Positions 1 through 8,249 are shown, counted from the stretch's first letter. The stretch is 64,000 nucleotides of DNA from Fluctibacter halophilus (GCF_020687825.1 NZ_JAJEWP010000003.1:248001-312000); one strand, 5' to 3'. The notes: generated from the letters alone by a model not told the origin. Translations and numbers: made by a program.

Positions 1-2
1 AT

Positions 3-326
3 GCGATTCTGGTTTTAGTGTTTAGTCGTTTTGGGATCGCTACTACTGCTTTTTCATTCCTGGCTACGTCGTATATTGTAGGTGGCACTTTAACCTTTGT
101 GGTTTTCTGGTGGTTTGCTACAGGTGTAAATAAAAAGCCATATTTGCATGCGTTTGTGATGTATTTTTGCAGTTTGTTAATATCAACTTTCGTACTTATG
201 TTGTTTGTTGGAGGTGGTTATATTTCTACTAATTTAGCCTTTGACGCTTTAATTTCAATTATGGTTATGTTCGTAGCAACCAAAGCCGGTTATAAAAACA
301 AGGAGGTATCAAGTGATGTCTCCTAA
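3..326 (+). CDS. Small hydrophobic membrane protein, 5' end probably outside the window
   Basis: The frame is open from position 3 to a TAA at 324-326. The first usable start inside the window is a GTG at 18, but the codons before it (AILVL) are also hydrophobic, so the gene is probably cut by the window edge. The visible part has about three hydrophobic segments and a short charged tail rich in lysine. It is clearly more AT-rich than the genes to its right, which may point to a different origin. I recognise no family. It could be a small inner-membrane protein of an accessory region continuing to the left. Confidence 0.5.
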   Translation, partial: AILVLVFSRFGIATTAFSFLATSYIVGGTLTFVVFWWFATGVNKKPYLHAFVMYFCSLLISTFVLMLFVGGGYISTNLAFDALISIMVMFVATKAGYKNKEVSSDVS

Positions 327-845
327 TAAAAAAATGTCGCCCGCAGGCGGTCTGGGAGACAAACAGTCAGGCGGCTTCGCCATTGTCGCCTGCATGTCCG
401 CGCCCTATATTTGCGACGCTAAAAGCTCGCTATTCAACCAAAGCCCCCATTCACTTTTGCTTTAACCACCGTCCACTACTGGCACTTAGCTATCATTCAT
501 CTCCATTGCATATTCAGAGCTTTACTGCCCGCTGTAGCGAAGTTCAGCAGACGCTACCGTCATTGCGGCGGAGGCCGCAATCTCCATGGGGTTGATGACT
601 AACCAAAACAGTGTTAATTCGTGTGAGTCAATAAATGTGGGAGGTCCTCGCCTCGGCTTTGTCTCCTGAGTCGCTCTACCTCCTGCATCCATGCAGTCGT
701 GCGCGAGGATGACGATTCTTCGTAGTTAACTTACTTGGGCCTCTCTCCACTACCTGCACGTAGCGTCCCGCCATAACGCCCGCAATCGATATGTCAGCTC
801 ACTGTGTACGTCGTCACTCACGATGGAGGGGGACTGTGGCTGCGA
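327..845. other. 520-base stretch without a recognisable gene
   Basis: Short frames exist here but none has a convincing start, ribosome site or protein character. The only clear structure is a perfect 8-bp inverted repeat at 562-569/574-581 (ATTGCGGC, loop GGAG, GCCGCAAT). It has no T-tract, so it is not a classic terminator. I looked for integron-type recombination cores and found none. It may be a remnant of an accessory region. Confidence 0.5.
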
Positions 846-1673
846 TCAGTGGTTGAGTATGTCTTTTAGCCAATACAAGCTTTGTACCGCAGATAGCGGA
901 AATGCCGAGCTGTGATCTTGCGATGCCAAAACGGTAAATTCAATTTGCGCACTGTGTTGTGCTTTGGACTTCAGGAACTGAACCAGACTCGTTGCGTGCT
1001 GAATATATTCCGCCTCTTCGTCTGAGCCTACAGAGACGAAAACATTCGCTTTCAGAGTGGATGGGAATGATCCCCAAAACGGTTCATATTCATGGATAAA
1101 ATGCCCTTGGAACAACGTGGCAGGACTGCCTATGATGTAGTTTTGAAATGTTTCTGGCTGGGTCAACAGGATATAGCTGCCGAAGGTGCCACTCACAGAG
1201 TAGCCAAAATAGGTCCGTTGATTGGGGTCAGCGTTGTACTTTTCTTCAACGGTGCGAAACACATCATTGCGGATAAACGCAAGGTGATGGTCAGCTTTTC
1301 CCGTTGGGTGTTTGTAATCTGTCCCTGCGTATTCATTGGGCATGTAATCGCGCATGCGACTTTGTTGCACCGGTATGCCTTGCTGCCAGGACACACCGAC
1401 CAAAATAGCATCATCTATCAAATAGCCAACCGCACCTGATAAGACCTCCAGGTGCCACAGTGCATCGGCTATATAGATGACCGGGTGGGTTTTATCATTG
1501 GTTGCGTCGTAGCTGTCGGGTAACCGGATGAACAATTCATAGTCGTGCCCCGTTGCACTGTCCTTGAGCGGCAGCGTTTGAATCGCGGGATTCTGAAACG
1601 GCTCTGCGTTCGCCAGTGAACACAGCAACAAAGTGCACCCTGCAACGAACACACAGAATGGTTTCATATGCAT
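846..1673 (-). CDS. Secreted alpha/beta-hydrolase, esterase D / IroE-like
   Basis: This is a roughly 275-residue exported hydrolase. An N-terminal signal peptide (MKPFCVFVAGCTLLL, ending near SLANA) is followed by an esterase-type alpha/beta-hydrolase fold. The nucleophile elbow reads GYSVSG, an acidic candidate lies in GSDEEAE, and the catalytic histidine candidate is in SQDHSSAFP near the end. The family includes esterase D, S-formylglutathione hydrolase-like and siderophore esterase (IroE/BesA) enzymes, and the substrate cannot be told from sequence. The ATG at 1673 is preferred because a GGGGGA ribosome site lies about 8 bases upstream. It stands alone on the minus strand. Confidence 0.8.
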   Translation of the reverse strand: MHMKPFCVFVAGCTLLLCSLANAEPFQNPAIQTLPLKDSATGHDYELFIRLPDSYDATNDKTHPVIYIADALWHLEVLSGAVGYLIDDAILVGVSWQQGIPVQQSRMRDYMPNEYAGTDYKHPTGKADHHLAFIRNDVFRTVEEKYNADPNQRTYFGYSVSGTFGSYILLTQPETFQNYIIGSPATLFQGHFIHEYEPFWGSFPSTLKANVFVSVGSDEEAEYIQHATSLVQFLKSKAQHSAQIEFTVLASQDHSSAFPLSAVQSLYWLKDILNH

Positions 1674-1934
1674 ATCATTATCCCCCAATGTTTATATGGT
1701 CCCATACGCAGCATAGTCATCACCGTTTAAAGCAAATACAAGATTTGTTGCAATTTCAGGCAACAAAGTACTCCGGTTTTGCCAACCCTTTATCTTACAC
1801 TCAAACCGTACCAGCAACCCTGTGATTGTCAGTGTATACAGCATGTACGTCGAATGAATGCAGTTAATACGACGGGTAGCCGGTACAACACGTTTAACAG
1901 ATGCGATATGAGGTGAAAGGGAGCGCTGCGAGCA

Positions 1935-2519
1935 ATGGACATTCATATCCAGCAAGGATGGGATCTGTCGGCATCCCCGCAGGTCGCAACATTGTACGAA
2001 GAGGCGTTTGGGCCGAAGTTCATGCGCGCGATACCGGATAAACAAACACGCATTGATATCCTGTCCTGCAGTTTCAAACCTGCATTTTCTTTCGTCGCGC
2101 TGTCCCAGGGTGAGATCGTCGGGTTGGCCGGTTTCCAGCAGACGTCTGGTTCATTGACCGGCGGACTTGGTGCCTCTGTCCTGTTGAAAAAGCTGGGTAT
2201 CCTCAAAGGGCTGTGGGCCTGTCTGGTGCTGAGCCTGTTCGAGCGGGAAGCGGATGACAAGGAGCTGGTGATGGACGGCATTGTTGTCGATCCAACTGTG
2301 CGCGGTAAAGGGGTTGGCTCTCAACTGCTTGACGCGATTATCCACTATGCCACAGAGCAGGGCTACGATACGGTGCGACTGGATGTGATTGATTCGAATC
2401 CAAGGGCCAGAAAGCTGTATGAGGCGAAAGGCTTTAAAGCGGTTGAAACCAACCACATTCCTTACCTGAAATGGCTGGTCGGGTTTTCCGCTGCGACAAC
2501 GATGACATTGCGTTTGTAG
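1935..2519 (+). CDS. GNAT-family N-acetyltransferase
   Basis: A 194-residue single-domain GNAT enzyme that would transfer an acetyl group from acetyl-CoA to an amine. The acetyl-CoA pyrophosphate loop is seen as RGKGVGSQLL around residues 124-133. It is followed by the typical NPRARKLYEAKGF segment, where the asparagine and tyrosine help hold the cofactor. A hydrophobic stretch near residue 90 (LKGLWACLVLSLF) is unusual and may pack on the substrate side. The acceptor is unknown. The gene is transcribed away from the esterase and is followed by the candidate minus-strand sRNA locus. Confidence 0.8.
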   Translation: MDIHIQQGWDLSASPQVATLYEEAFGPKFMRAIPDKQTRIDILSCSFKPAFSFVALSQGEIVGLAGFQQTSGSLTGGLGASVLLKKLGILKGLWACLVLSLFEREADDKELVMDGIVVDPTVRGKGVGSQLLDAIIHYATEQGYDTVRLDVIDSNPRARKLYEAKGFKAVETNHIPYLKWLVGFSAATTMTLRL

Positions 2520-2569
2520 CCTTGGGTTTCGTCGCTTGAACGTTACGGCTGCGAAACCTAATAGGGCTT

Positions 2570-2604
2570 AAAAAAAGCGGGCATGCATGGGTGCGCATGC
2601 CCGC
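2570..2604 (-). terminator. Intrinsic terminator, minus strand
   Basis: GCGGGCATGC pairs perfectly with GCATGCCCGC (2577-2586/2595-2604) across an 8-base loop. On the minus strand it is followed by seven Ts. On the plus strand there is no T-tract after the stem, so it serves minus-strand transcription and not the GNAT gene. Confidence 0.8.
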
Positions 2605-2672
2605 AGGAGATTGACATCAAGTCAGGACCCGAAGACCCGATGTCATACAGGCAGGGTTAGATTGCCCTAAAT
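2570..2672 (-). ncRNA. Candidate Fur-regulated small RNA (RyhB/PrrF-like in arrangement)
   Basis: On the minus strand a near-consensus -10 box (GATAAT, 2680-2685) lies inside a Fur-like box. About 100 bases further on there is a strong intrinsic terminator: a perfect 10-bp stem followed by seven Us (2570-2604). A further 7-bp inverted repeat (TGACATC/GATGTCA, within 2611-2645) lies inside the transcript. No minus-strand gene that would need this terminator lies immediately upstream. Size, Fur box over the promoter and terminator match the layout of RyhB-type iron-sparing RNAs. I do not see the RyhB core sequence, so identity is not established. No good -35 box was found. Confidence 0.4.
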
Positions 2673-2691
2673 GAAAATGATTATCAATAAC
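2673..2691. promoter_or_regulatory. Fur-box-like operator
   Basis: GAAAATGATTATCAATAAC matches the classical 19-bp Fur consensus at 15 of 19 positions. It overlaps the -10 box of the candidate minus-strand RNA. It also lies about 145 bases before the secreted protein gene at 2837, so it could instead act on that gene. Confidence 0.55.
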
Positions 2692-2836
2692 ATTTTGCAT
2701 TTTTGTTTGCCTTTCCCCTGCGACGATTGCGCACGCTCAATCAACGCAGTTTTTCGGTGAACGGTCGAGCCGATGGAATCATTGCAGTAAAAAACGCTCT
2801 ATACTGATAGACAGATGAGAAAAAGTGATCGAGATA

Positions 2837-3145
2837 ATGATTAAGCAGTGGTTGTATGGATTGTGTTTCGTCCTGGCGGTCGCCAGTGGCGTAAATGCGT
2901 CCGCGCTGTCTGACAGGATCGATCCGGTACAGGGTGTTGACAAACTGGTTGCCGAACCGGTGGTCGCTCCGGTTACCGATGCCTTATTCACTGACATTCT
3001 TGATGACGATAACGACGATGGATTGCTGCTGCAACCGATTGACCTGTCCACTGGTGTCAATACACAGCGCACCGGTTTGCGCATCGCCAGCGTCGATCTT
3101 CATGTCCGCCCCCACAACATACGTGGTCCTCCCTCTTTGCGTTAA
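2837..3145 (+). CDS. Small secreted protein of unknown function
   Basis: This predicted 102-residue protein starts with a textbook signal peptide (MIKQWLYGLCFVLAVASG, cleavage near NASA). The mature part of about 80 residues is rich in valine and aspartate, with an acidic run DILDDDNDD and an arginine-rich tail. I recognise no family. A GTG four codons upstream (2825) is possible, but the ATG at 2837 puts the signal peptide at the N-terminus. A CBS-domain gene follows 98 bases downstream, and a Fur-like box lies upstream. The acidic patch might bind cations, but this is a guess. Confidence 0.55.
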   Translation: MIKQWLYGLCFVLAVASGVNASALSDRIDPVQGVDKLVAEPVVAPVTDALFTDILDDDNDDGLLLQPIDLSTGVNTQRTGLRIASVDLHVRPHNIRGPPSLR

Positions 3146-3243
3146 TCCCCTTACGTTGTTGGCGTTGTCACGCCAGTATTTTTGATTAACGAAAAGCACT
3201 ATGCGAGATGTAGACACCGGATACTCCTCTGTGAGGAGGTTTG

Positions 3244-3831
3244 ATGTGGATACGTCGGAGGGCAATTACCATGCATGCATTACCTCTCTACAACACAGAA
3301 ACCATTGATAAACTGGCCTGGCCTCAGCACCAGGCACACCTGTCACTGTCATCCTCGGCACTGACCATTTTTACCGACTTCAAGCGGCAGATGCCCCTTG
3401 TGGTTGACCGTCATATGAAGGCGGTCGAGCTGGAGCGCCTGATGAAACAGTCTCACGTTAAAATGAAACTGGTGCTGGATGAACAAGGACAGTTTATTGG
3501 CATTGTTTCGCTCGCTGACTTGAGTGAGCAGGAGATCATGAAGCACATTGCCAAGGGTATCGCCCGTGAAGATCTTGTTGTTGAAGACTTCATGCAACCG
3601 AAAGCAAAGCTGATGTGTTTTGATTATCACCAACTGGTCAGATCGACGGTGGGTGATATCGTGCAGACCCTGAAAGACAGCGGACAGCACCATTGTCTGG
3701 TCCTTGATCGCAAACACCACGAAATTCGGGGCGTGATCTCGGTCAGTGATGTGGCCCGTACGCTACGGTTACCACTGGACATTCAGGCGCGCCCATCATT
3801 TGCCGAGCTGTCGCGCTTGTTGGCGGCATAA
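3244..3831 (+). CDS. CBS-domain protein
   Basis: About 195 residues carrying a pair of CBS domains, the modules that sense adenine nucleotides or other ligands. The first spans roughly residues 50-105 (QMPLVVDRHMKAVELERLM ... GIVSLADL) and the second 118-180 (VEDFMQPKAKLMCFD ... GVISVSDVARTL). There is no attached enzyme or transporter domain, so it probably acts as a small regulator of an unknown partner. The ATG at 3244 follows a strong GAGGAGG ribosome site. A second ATG at 3271, also with a GGAGGG upstream, would give a protein nine residues shorter. A terminator follows at 3845. Confidence 0.8.
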   Translation: MWIRRRAITMHALPLYNTETIDKLAWPQHQAHLSLSSSALTIFTDFKRQMPLVVDRHMKAVELERLMKQSHVKMKLVLDEQGQFIGIVSLADLSEQEIMKHIAKGIAREDLVVEDFMQPKAKLMCFDYHQLVRSTVGDIVQTLKDSGQHHCLVLDRKHHEIRGVISVSDVARTLRLPLDIQARPSFAELSRLLAA

Positions 3832-3844
3832 CCACACACATGCG

Positions 3845-3869
3845 AAGGCCCGCTGTGCGGGCCTTTTTA
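3845..3869 (+). terminator. Intrinsic terminator after the CBS gene
   Basis: AAGGCCCGC/GCGGGCCTT form a 9-bp stem with a 3-base loop, followed by a T-run. It separates the CBS gene from the convergent receptor gene ending at 3880. Confidence 0.85.
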
Positions 3870-3879
3870 TTGTCGGTGT

Positions 3880-5961
3880 TTACCACTGCCAGCTCAAGGT
3901 ACCGTGCACGGTTCTGCCTCTGCCGTACAGTCGCTCACCGACAGGTACTGAAGCATCGGCAACCCGATTGATGCCTGCAAGGTGTGACTGGTACGCCGTG
4001 TCAAACAGGTTGGATACTGACAAACGCAGCAGCAGTCCGTTTGACCAGCGGTATTGCCCGTGCAGGTCTACCAGGCTGTATGCTTCACTCGGTGTTTCGA
4101 GCTGAAGGCTGGAGACGTCTGTTTGGGCGGCGATCCACTGTGCCTGGGCACCCGCTGACCATCCCCCTTGTTGCCATTGTACAGCGACCCTGAAATTGGC
4201 CGGTGCAATGCGGTACAAGGGCTCATCCCGATCGTCACGTTTGCCCCGGGTCAATGCGCCGTTGGCCTCAAACGACCACTGTGACGTCCATTGCCAGACC
4301 AGGCCAGCTTCCAATCCCCACAGGTGAGCATCGATGTTCTGCCACTGCAGTGGAACTGAGTTGCCCATCATCATGGCGACCTGATTTGCCAACGTGTCCT
4401 GGGACGGTTCGCCAAGGATGTAGTCGGCGATGTCCTGATAGAACAGTTGCGCTGTGAACTGAAGGTCTTGCCGGGCGTGGGCGATGCCCAGGTTCAGCTG
4501 GCGGTTTTGCTCTTCGTTGAGATCCAAATTACCAAGGTAATTCTGCCCATCGGCCAATCCGCCGCTGATCCCCAGCGGTAGCCAGGTGTAGAGTGTGGAA
4601 TACTCCGGCGCGCGGTGTTTGACCCCCGCATCCAGGGTTCCTTGCCAACCATCAGACCAATCCCAGACCAGGTTCAGCGTTGCATCAACAAATTGGAATG
4701 ATTGTTCTTTATTTGCCGTGTTGAAGCGTTCAACCAACCCTGCAACCGCAGGCATCATCATCGCCATGCTGTGCGAAACGTCGTCTGCCTGCGCTTCAAC
4801 CCGGGTTGCCCGGGTACCCACCTGTAACTGCCAGCTATCTGCATTGAACTCCCACTGGCCAAACAGGCTGTACCGATCCCGCTGGATGTCATTGAAGTTG
4901 TCAATCTGCAATGTGCCCATCAGCGGATTGGTGATCACCGAATTGTGCCGGGCAGCCAGCGTTTCCACGCCCCATTGCATTGTGCTGCTGTCCGATAGCC
5001 GGGACAACAGCGCCACGCTGCCGCCCAACGCGCGGCTGTCCACTGTGTTGAGTCGTGCCTTGTTGTTGGGCGTGGGGCGGAACTGGTAGTTGTTCATGCC
5101 ATGTTGATTGGTATTGCCGAACCAACGCACGGACAGACTGTGGTTGCCTGACAGTTGTCGCTCAACGCTTGCCCGATACCATTGCGCATCGATGTATTCA
5201 ATGTCCATCGCCAGTGCTGGTGTGCCTGAGGCATCGGTATTGAGATTGTTGTATTGCCACTGCAGGGTTTGCTGCGCATCCCGCCAGCCCCCTTGCAGAT
5301 TCATCGCCCGGCGTTGATAAAATCCGTTTGGAATGGCGTTGTTATTGCCATCGAAACGGGCATCGGCGCGTTGCTCCATGGCTGTCATGGCGGCGTAGTA
5401 GTTGTCGTCGCTGAGCAGCACATGGCCGCTGTGGTTACGCTCATTGCCCTGGTTAGTCGCCTGCAAGGTGAGGTTGCCCTGCAATCGTCTGGCGTCAGAA
5501 AACAGCGCTTCGGTGTTTTGGCTGACGGACAATTTGCCCGCGAGGGTCTCCGCGCCCGCGCTGACCGGCGCAACGCCTGCGTAGAAGGTGATTTGTTGGG
5601 CAGGCAGAGGCAAAGCATGACTCAGGGGGGGATCCATGGCGTTGGGGCCTGCACCAATGACCGGTGCGTGGTCGACATCCACCGGTAACCGGTAGCCGAA
5701 CAATCCCCGGTATTGGGGCAGTGCCGTCAACGGCCCATTGCTGTTGACGGTGACTCCGGGCAATGTGCTAAGGGCATCACGATAGTCAGCGGATAACGCC
5801 GAGGAAGGTGCCAATGGCACCTTGGTCATCGGTGTACTCTGGCCATGGACTTGTATGGTTTCGATGGTCTGTGCAGCGACACTGGCGCTTACAGCAGACA
5901 GGCAGAACAATGCGCGGCATAGGACACCCTGCCGGCGTAAAAATAATACGGACATAATCAT
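3880..5961 (-). CDS. TonB-dependent outer-membrane receptor, OprC (copper) type
   Basis: A 693-residue receptor with signal peptide, plug and beta-barrel. The plug starts around residue 35 (IETIQVHGQ). It carries the run GAGPNAMDPPLSHALPLPA and then VAPVSAGAETLAGKL, the arrangement I associate with the TonB-copper/OprC/NosA family. Methionine clusters (SMAMMMP, VAMMMGN) in the barrel fit a soft-metal ligand. The C-terminus ends in an aromatic residue (LSWQW), as expected for BAM-assembled barrels. The small secreted protein gene 82 bases upstream is probably co-transcribed. Copper specificity is inferred from resemblance only; another metal chelate is possible. Confidence 0.8.
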   Translation of the reverse strand: MIMSVLFLRRQGVLCRALFCLSAVSASVAAQTIETIQVHGQSTPMTKVPLAPSSALSADYRDALSTLPGVTVNSNGPLTALPQYRGLFGYRLPVDVDHAPVIGAGPNAMDPPLSHALPLPAQQITFYAGVAPVSAGAETLAGKLSVSQNTEALFSDARRLQGNLTLQATNQGNERNHSGHVLLSDDNYYAAMTAMEQRADARFDGNNNAIPNGFYQRRAMNLQGGWRDAQQTLQWQYNNLNTDASGTPALAMDIEYIDAQWYRASVERQLSGNHSLSVRWFGNTNQHGMNNYQFRPTPNNKARLNTVDSRALGGSVALLSRLSDSSTMQWGVETLAARHNSVITNPLMGTLQIDNFNDIQRDRYSLFGQWEFNADSWQLQVGTRATRVEAQADDVSHSMAMMMPAVAGLVERFNTANKEQSFQFVDATLNLVWDWSDGWQGTLDAGVKHRAPEYSTLYTWLPLGISGGLADGQNYLGNLDLNEEQNRQLNLGIAHARQDLQFTAQLFYQDIADYILGEPSQDTLANQVAMMMGNSVPLQWQNIDAHLWGLEAGLVWQWTSQWSFEANGALTRGKRDDRDEPLYRIAPANFRVAVQWQQGGWSAGAQAQWIAAQTDVSSLQLETPSEAYSLVDLHGQYRWSNGLLLRLSVSNLFDTAYQSHLAGINRVADASVPVGERLYGRGRTVHGTLSWQW

Positions 5962-6043
5962 TTCTCATGAATAAGCATTGCAACACGCGCTCGGTGTGCG
6001 AACGCGATGACTAGGGGCACACAGAAGGTGCCTTAAATCAGCA

Positions 6044-6460
6044 TCATGGGTGTGGGGGGGCGCGCGATTGTCCGTGTTGGTAGGCAAAAAAGGTATACGG
6101 ATGTGCCAGCAGTCGGGCCTGCTGCACCTGATAGGTCAGGGTGATGTCCAGTTGTGCGACCGGGGCGGGTGTCAGCCCCGACGGCAGTTCCCCTTGCAGT
6201 TGCATCGGACACAGGTTGTCCAAATCAATATCAGCAACGACAGCGGGGGCTTCGACGTAGACAAACTCACCGGCGAGCTGAGACTGTGACACAGAGACCC
6301 ACTTCATGGTGGTGCCGGTACAGATCAGTTCGATGTCGGCAAATTGCCACTGCTTTATCGTGTTCAGCGCACTGGCGTTTGACCACATAGCCAACGCGTT
6401 TTGCAACGCAAGGCTTAAGAATAGCCAGCAAAGTGTGAATAAACGGGTTCGGCGGGACAA
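6044..6460 (-). CDS. Small secreted protein upstream of the receptor (DUF2946-like)
   Basis: A 138-residue exported protein with a signal peptide (LFTLCWLFLSLALQNALA). The mature part holds two cysteines (ELICTG and DNLCPM), possibly a disulfide pair, and ends in a His/Pro-rich tail (HGQSRAPPHP). Small proteins of the DUF2946 type often precede OprC-like copper receptors, and both the position and the IC-T motif suggest this one belongs there, though the match is loose. It is first in a probable two-gene unit with the receptor. A role in periplasmic metal handling is an inference from context. Confidence 0.55.
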   Translation of the reverse strand: MSRRTRLFTLCWLFLSLALQNALAMWSNASALNTIKQWQFADIELICTGTTMKWVSVSQSQLAGEFVYVEAPAVVADIDLDNLCPMQLQGELPSGLTPAPVAQLDITLTYQVQQARLLAHPYTFFAYQHGQSRAPPHP

Positions 6461-6535
6461 CAGCGACGGATCCGGTCGATAGACAATGGCGCTAGTGTAC
6501 GATGATTTCGGGGCGATGCAAGTGACGGTTAGGGG

Positions 6536-6850
6536 TTAATCTGCGCAATCCCGGCACTGTTGAGCGGTAGGCACAATGTTTAAGCGGGCGGGACTGATGT
6601 CTTTGCCGCAGTCTTCGCATATGCCAAATTCACCCCGTTCGATGCGCTGTAAGGCCTGGTTGATGGCGCGGATTTCTTCCTGGGCTTCATATTCCAACTG
6701 TTTTAACACTTCATCGTTTTCTGAGCGCATTGCACCATCACTGCTGTTATTGCGCTGACCCTGGGCGAAATCCTCTTTAATGCCCTGTAAACGGGTTTGC
6801 AGAATTTGTCGTTGGGACTCCAGTTTTTCTTTGAATTTAGCCACTTGCAT
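6536..6850 (-). CDS. DksA/TraR-family zinc-finger protein
   Basis: About 104 residues: an N-terminal helical region with coiled-coil character (AKFKEKLESQRQILQTRL), a central acidic helix, and a C-terminal four-cysteine zinc finger (CEDCGKDISPARL ... CRDC). It is shorter than true DksA, whose gene is at 24413, and lacks the long coiled-coil tip. It belongs with the short TraR/YbiI-like members that may bind in the RNA polymerase secondary channel. The start at 6850 is chosen because a GAGGA site precedes it by about 8 bases, and the longer frame adds an unrelated leader. It stands alone. Confidence 0.75.
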   Translation of the reverse strand: MQVAKFKEKLESQRQILQTRLQGIKEDFAQGQRNNSSDGAMRSENDEVLKQLEYEAQEEIRAINQALQRIERGEFGICEDCGKDISPARLNIVPTAQQCRDCAD

Positions 6851-6932
6851 GAAACATCCTCGAAACAATAGCACCTTCCCTAGCATAGCCGAGCTTTGCC
6901 GCAGCGCCACAGCGTAAGGTATATTTTAGATG

Positions 6933-6947
6933 TTCAAAAAATTTGAA
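6933..6947. promoter_or_regulatory. Dyad with T-N11-A form, possible LysR operator
   Basis: TTCAAA-AAA-TTTGAA is a perfect 6-bp dyad in an AT-rich stretch about 105 bases before the doxX-like gene, and it contains a T-N11-A core. LysR-type regulators bind such dyads and a LysR gene lies downstream in the same cluster. The AT-richness makes a chance match possible. Confidence 0.3.
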
Positions 6948-7052
6948 TTAAATGACTCAAAATGTTCCGCTACAACGAATGAGGTTCTTTATCTATCATC
7001 TATCTCGTGGTTCGAAATTAACAAATTATTTGAATAGATGAGGATATTGACG

Positions 7053-7493
7053 ATGAAACATGTAATCACATTGGTAAACACACCTGCCCACTGGGCACCA
7101 TTGGTTTTGCGCGTTGTTGCGGGTGTTATCTTTGCCGCTCACGGTGCACAGAAGTTGTTCGGTTGGTTTGGTGGCTACGGCCTGGAAGGTACGGGTCAAT
7201 GGATGGCGTCAATTGGTTTGACTCCGGGTTACTGGATGGCGCTGTTGGCGGGTAGCGCAGAGTTCTTTGGCGGCTTGCTGTTGTTGGCGGGATTGCTGGT
7301 ACGGCCTACGGCACTGATGCTAGCCGTGACCATGGTCGTTGCCATCGTTACCGTGCACCTGGATAACGGTTTGTTTATGGCCAATAACGGCTACGAATTC
7401 GGACTGGCATTGCTGGCAATCAGTGTGTCACTGATGATGTCAGGCGCAGGGCGCGTGTCGGTCGATCGCCTGCTAACCCAACGATTGCAATAA
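7053..7493 (+). CDS. DoxX-family inner-membrane protein
   Basis: A 146-residue protein with four hydrophobic segments in the DoxX pattern. The family signature is clear in the first segments (RVVAGVIFAAHGAQKLFGWFG), followed by AGSAEFFGGLLLLAGLL. DoxX proteins sit in the inner membrane, and several take part in thiol or oxidative-stress handling, but the exact reaction here is not known. The ATG at 7053 is preferred to an in-frame start five codons earlier, because homologues begin close to the first membrane segment. The pirin gene follows 12 bases after the stop, so the two are probably co-transcribed. Confidence 0.85.
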   Translation: MKHVITLVNTPAHWAPLVLRVVAGVIFAAHGAQKLFGWFGGYGLEGTGQWMASIGLTPGYWMALLAGSAEFFGGLLLLAGLLVRPTALMLAVTMVVAIVTVHLDNGLFMANNGYEFGLALLAISVSLMMSGAGRVSVDRLLTQRLQ

Positions 7494-7505
7494 TGGAGGT
7501 GCTAC

Positions 7506-8201
7506 ATGATTACGGTTCGCTTGGCTGAAGACCGCGGTCGTGCCGACTTCGGTTGGCTCGACAGCCGTCACACGTTTTCGTTTGGCAGCTACTACGACCC
7601 CGAGCACATGGGATTCTCCGCCCTTCGGGTGATAAATGACGATAAGGTGGCACCGGGTGCTGGCTTTGATACCCATGGCCACAAAGACATGGAGATCATC
7701 AGTCTGGTGACCGAGGGCGAAATTGAACACAAGGACAGTATGGGCAATGTACAGCGCCTGCCCGCCGGTGAGTTTCAACTGATGTCTGCGGGCAAAGGTG
7801 TGTTCCACAGCGAATACAATGCCAGTAAAGAAAAGCCGCTGCGCTTTTTGCAGATTTGGATTGTTCCTGAACAAACCGGCGGAAAACCGGGCTATCAGCA
7901 GAAGGATTTCGGCCGTGCACCCGGACTGACGCCGATCGTTACCCCCGACGGGGCAAATGGCACGTTGCAGGTAAAACAGCAGGCCTCTTTGTTTCAGTTA
8001 CTCCTGCCACCAGAGGGTCACCATGACATGCGATTGAACCCTGCCCGTCGTTACTATGTGCACATGGTGACGGGGCAACTGCGCGCAGGGGAGCACACCT
8101 TGCAAGCCGGTGATGGTGCGGCGATTGAACAGCACGATAGCCTGTCCTTTGTCCAGCAGGGCGGCGAACAGGCGATGGCGTTGATTTTTGAACTACCCTA
8201 A
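7506..8201 (+). CDS. Pirin-family bicupin protein (quercetinase-like)
   Basis: 231 residues with the two-cupin pirin fold. The four expected metal ligands are visible in the first cupin: His57 and His59 in FDTHGHKDMEI, and His101 and Glu103 in GVFHSEYN. The N-terminal DRGRADFGWLDSRHTFSFG motif is typical of the family. Bacterial pirins such as YhhW bind iron or another metal and some have quercetin 2,3-dioxygenase activity; the natural substrate is uncertain. It is the second gene of the doxX-pirin unit. A GGAGG-like ribosome site precedes the ATG, and a terminator follows directly. Confidence 0.9.
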   Translation: MITVRLAEDRGRADFGWLDSRHTFSFGSYYDPEHMGFSALRVINDDKVAPGAGFDTHGHKDMEIISLVTEGEIEHKDSMGNVQRLPAGEFQLMSAGKGVFHSEYNASKEKPLRFLQIWIVPEQTGGKPGYQQKDFGRAPGLTPIVTPDGANGTLQVKQQASLFQLLLPPEGHHDMRLNPARRYYVHMVTGQLRAGEHTLQAGDGAAIEQHDSLSFVQQGGEQAMALIFELP

Positions 8202-8205
8202 CCAC

Positions 8206-8231
8206 AGGGCTGTCTTCGGACAGCCCTTTTT
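8206..8231 (+). terminator. Intrinsic terminator after the pirin gene
   Basis: AGGGCTGTC/GACAGCCCT form a 9-bp stem closed by a stable TTCG loop, followed by five Ts. It lies between the pirin gene and the LysR gene. Confidence 0.9.
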
Positions 8232-8249
8232 CCGTTTGGAGAACGTATT

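Noticed and set aside
383-595. 70-codon plus-strand frame in the gene-free stretch
   Set aside because: No ribosome site, no protein-like composition, and it runs through the 562-581 hairpin.
327-845. Integron attC sites after the AT-rich first gene
   Set aside because: I looked for paired GTTRRRY/RYYYAAC cores flanking an inverted repeat and found none.
1692-2045. 117-codon minus-strand frame over the GNAT gene start
   Set aside because: It overlaps the well-supported GNAT gene, and its sequence has no family features.
5940-5975. Fur-like match at the start of the OprC-like receptor
   Set aside because: Only about half of the box fits, it overlaps the start codon, and the receptor looks like a copper-type one.
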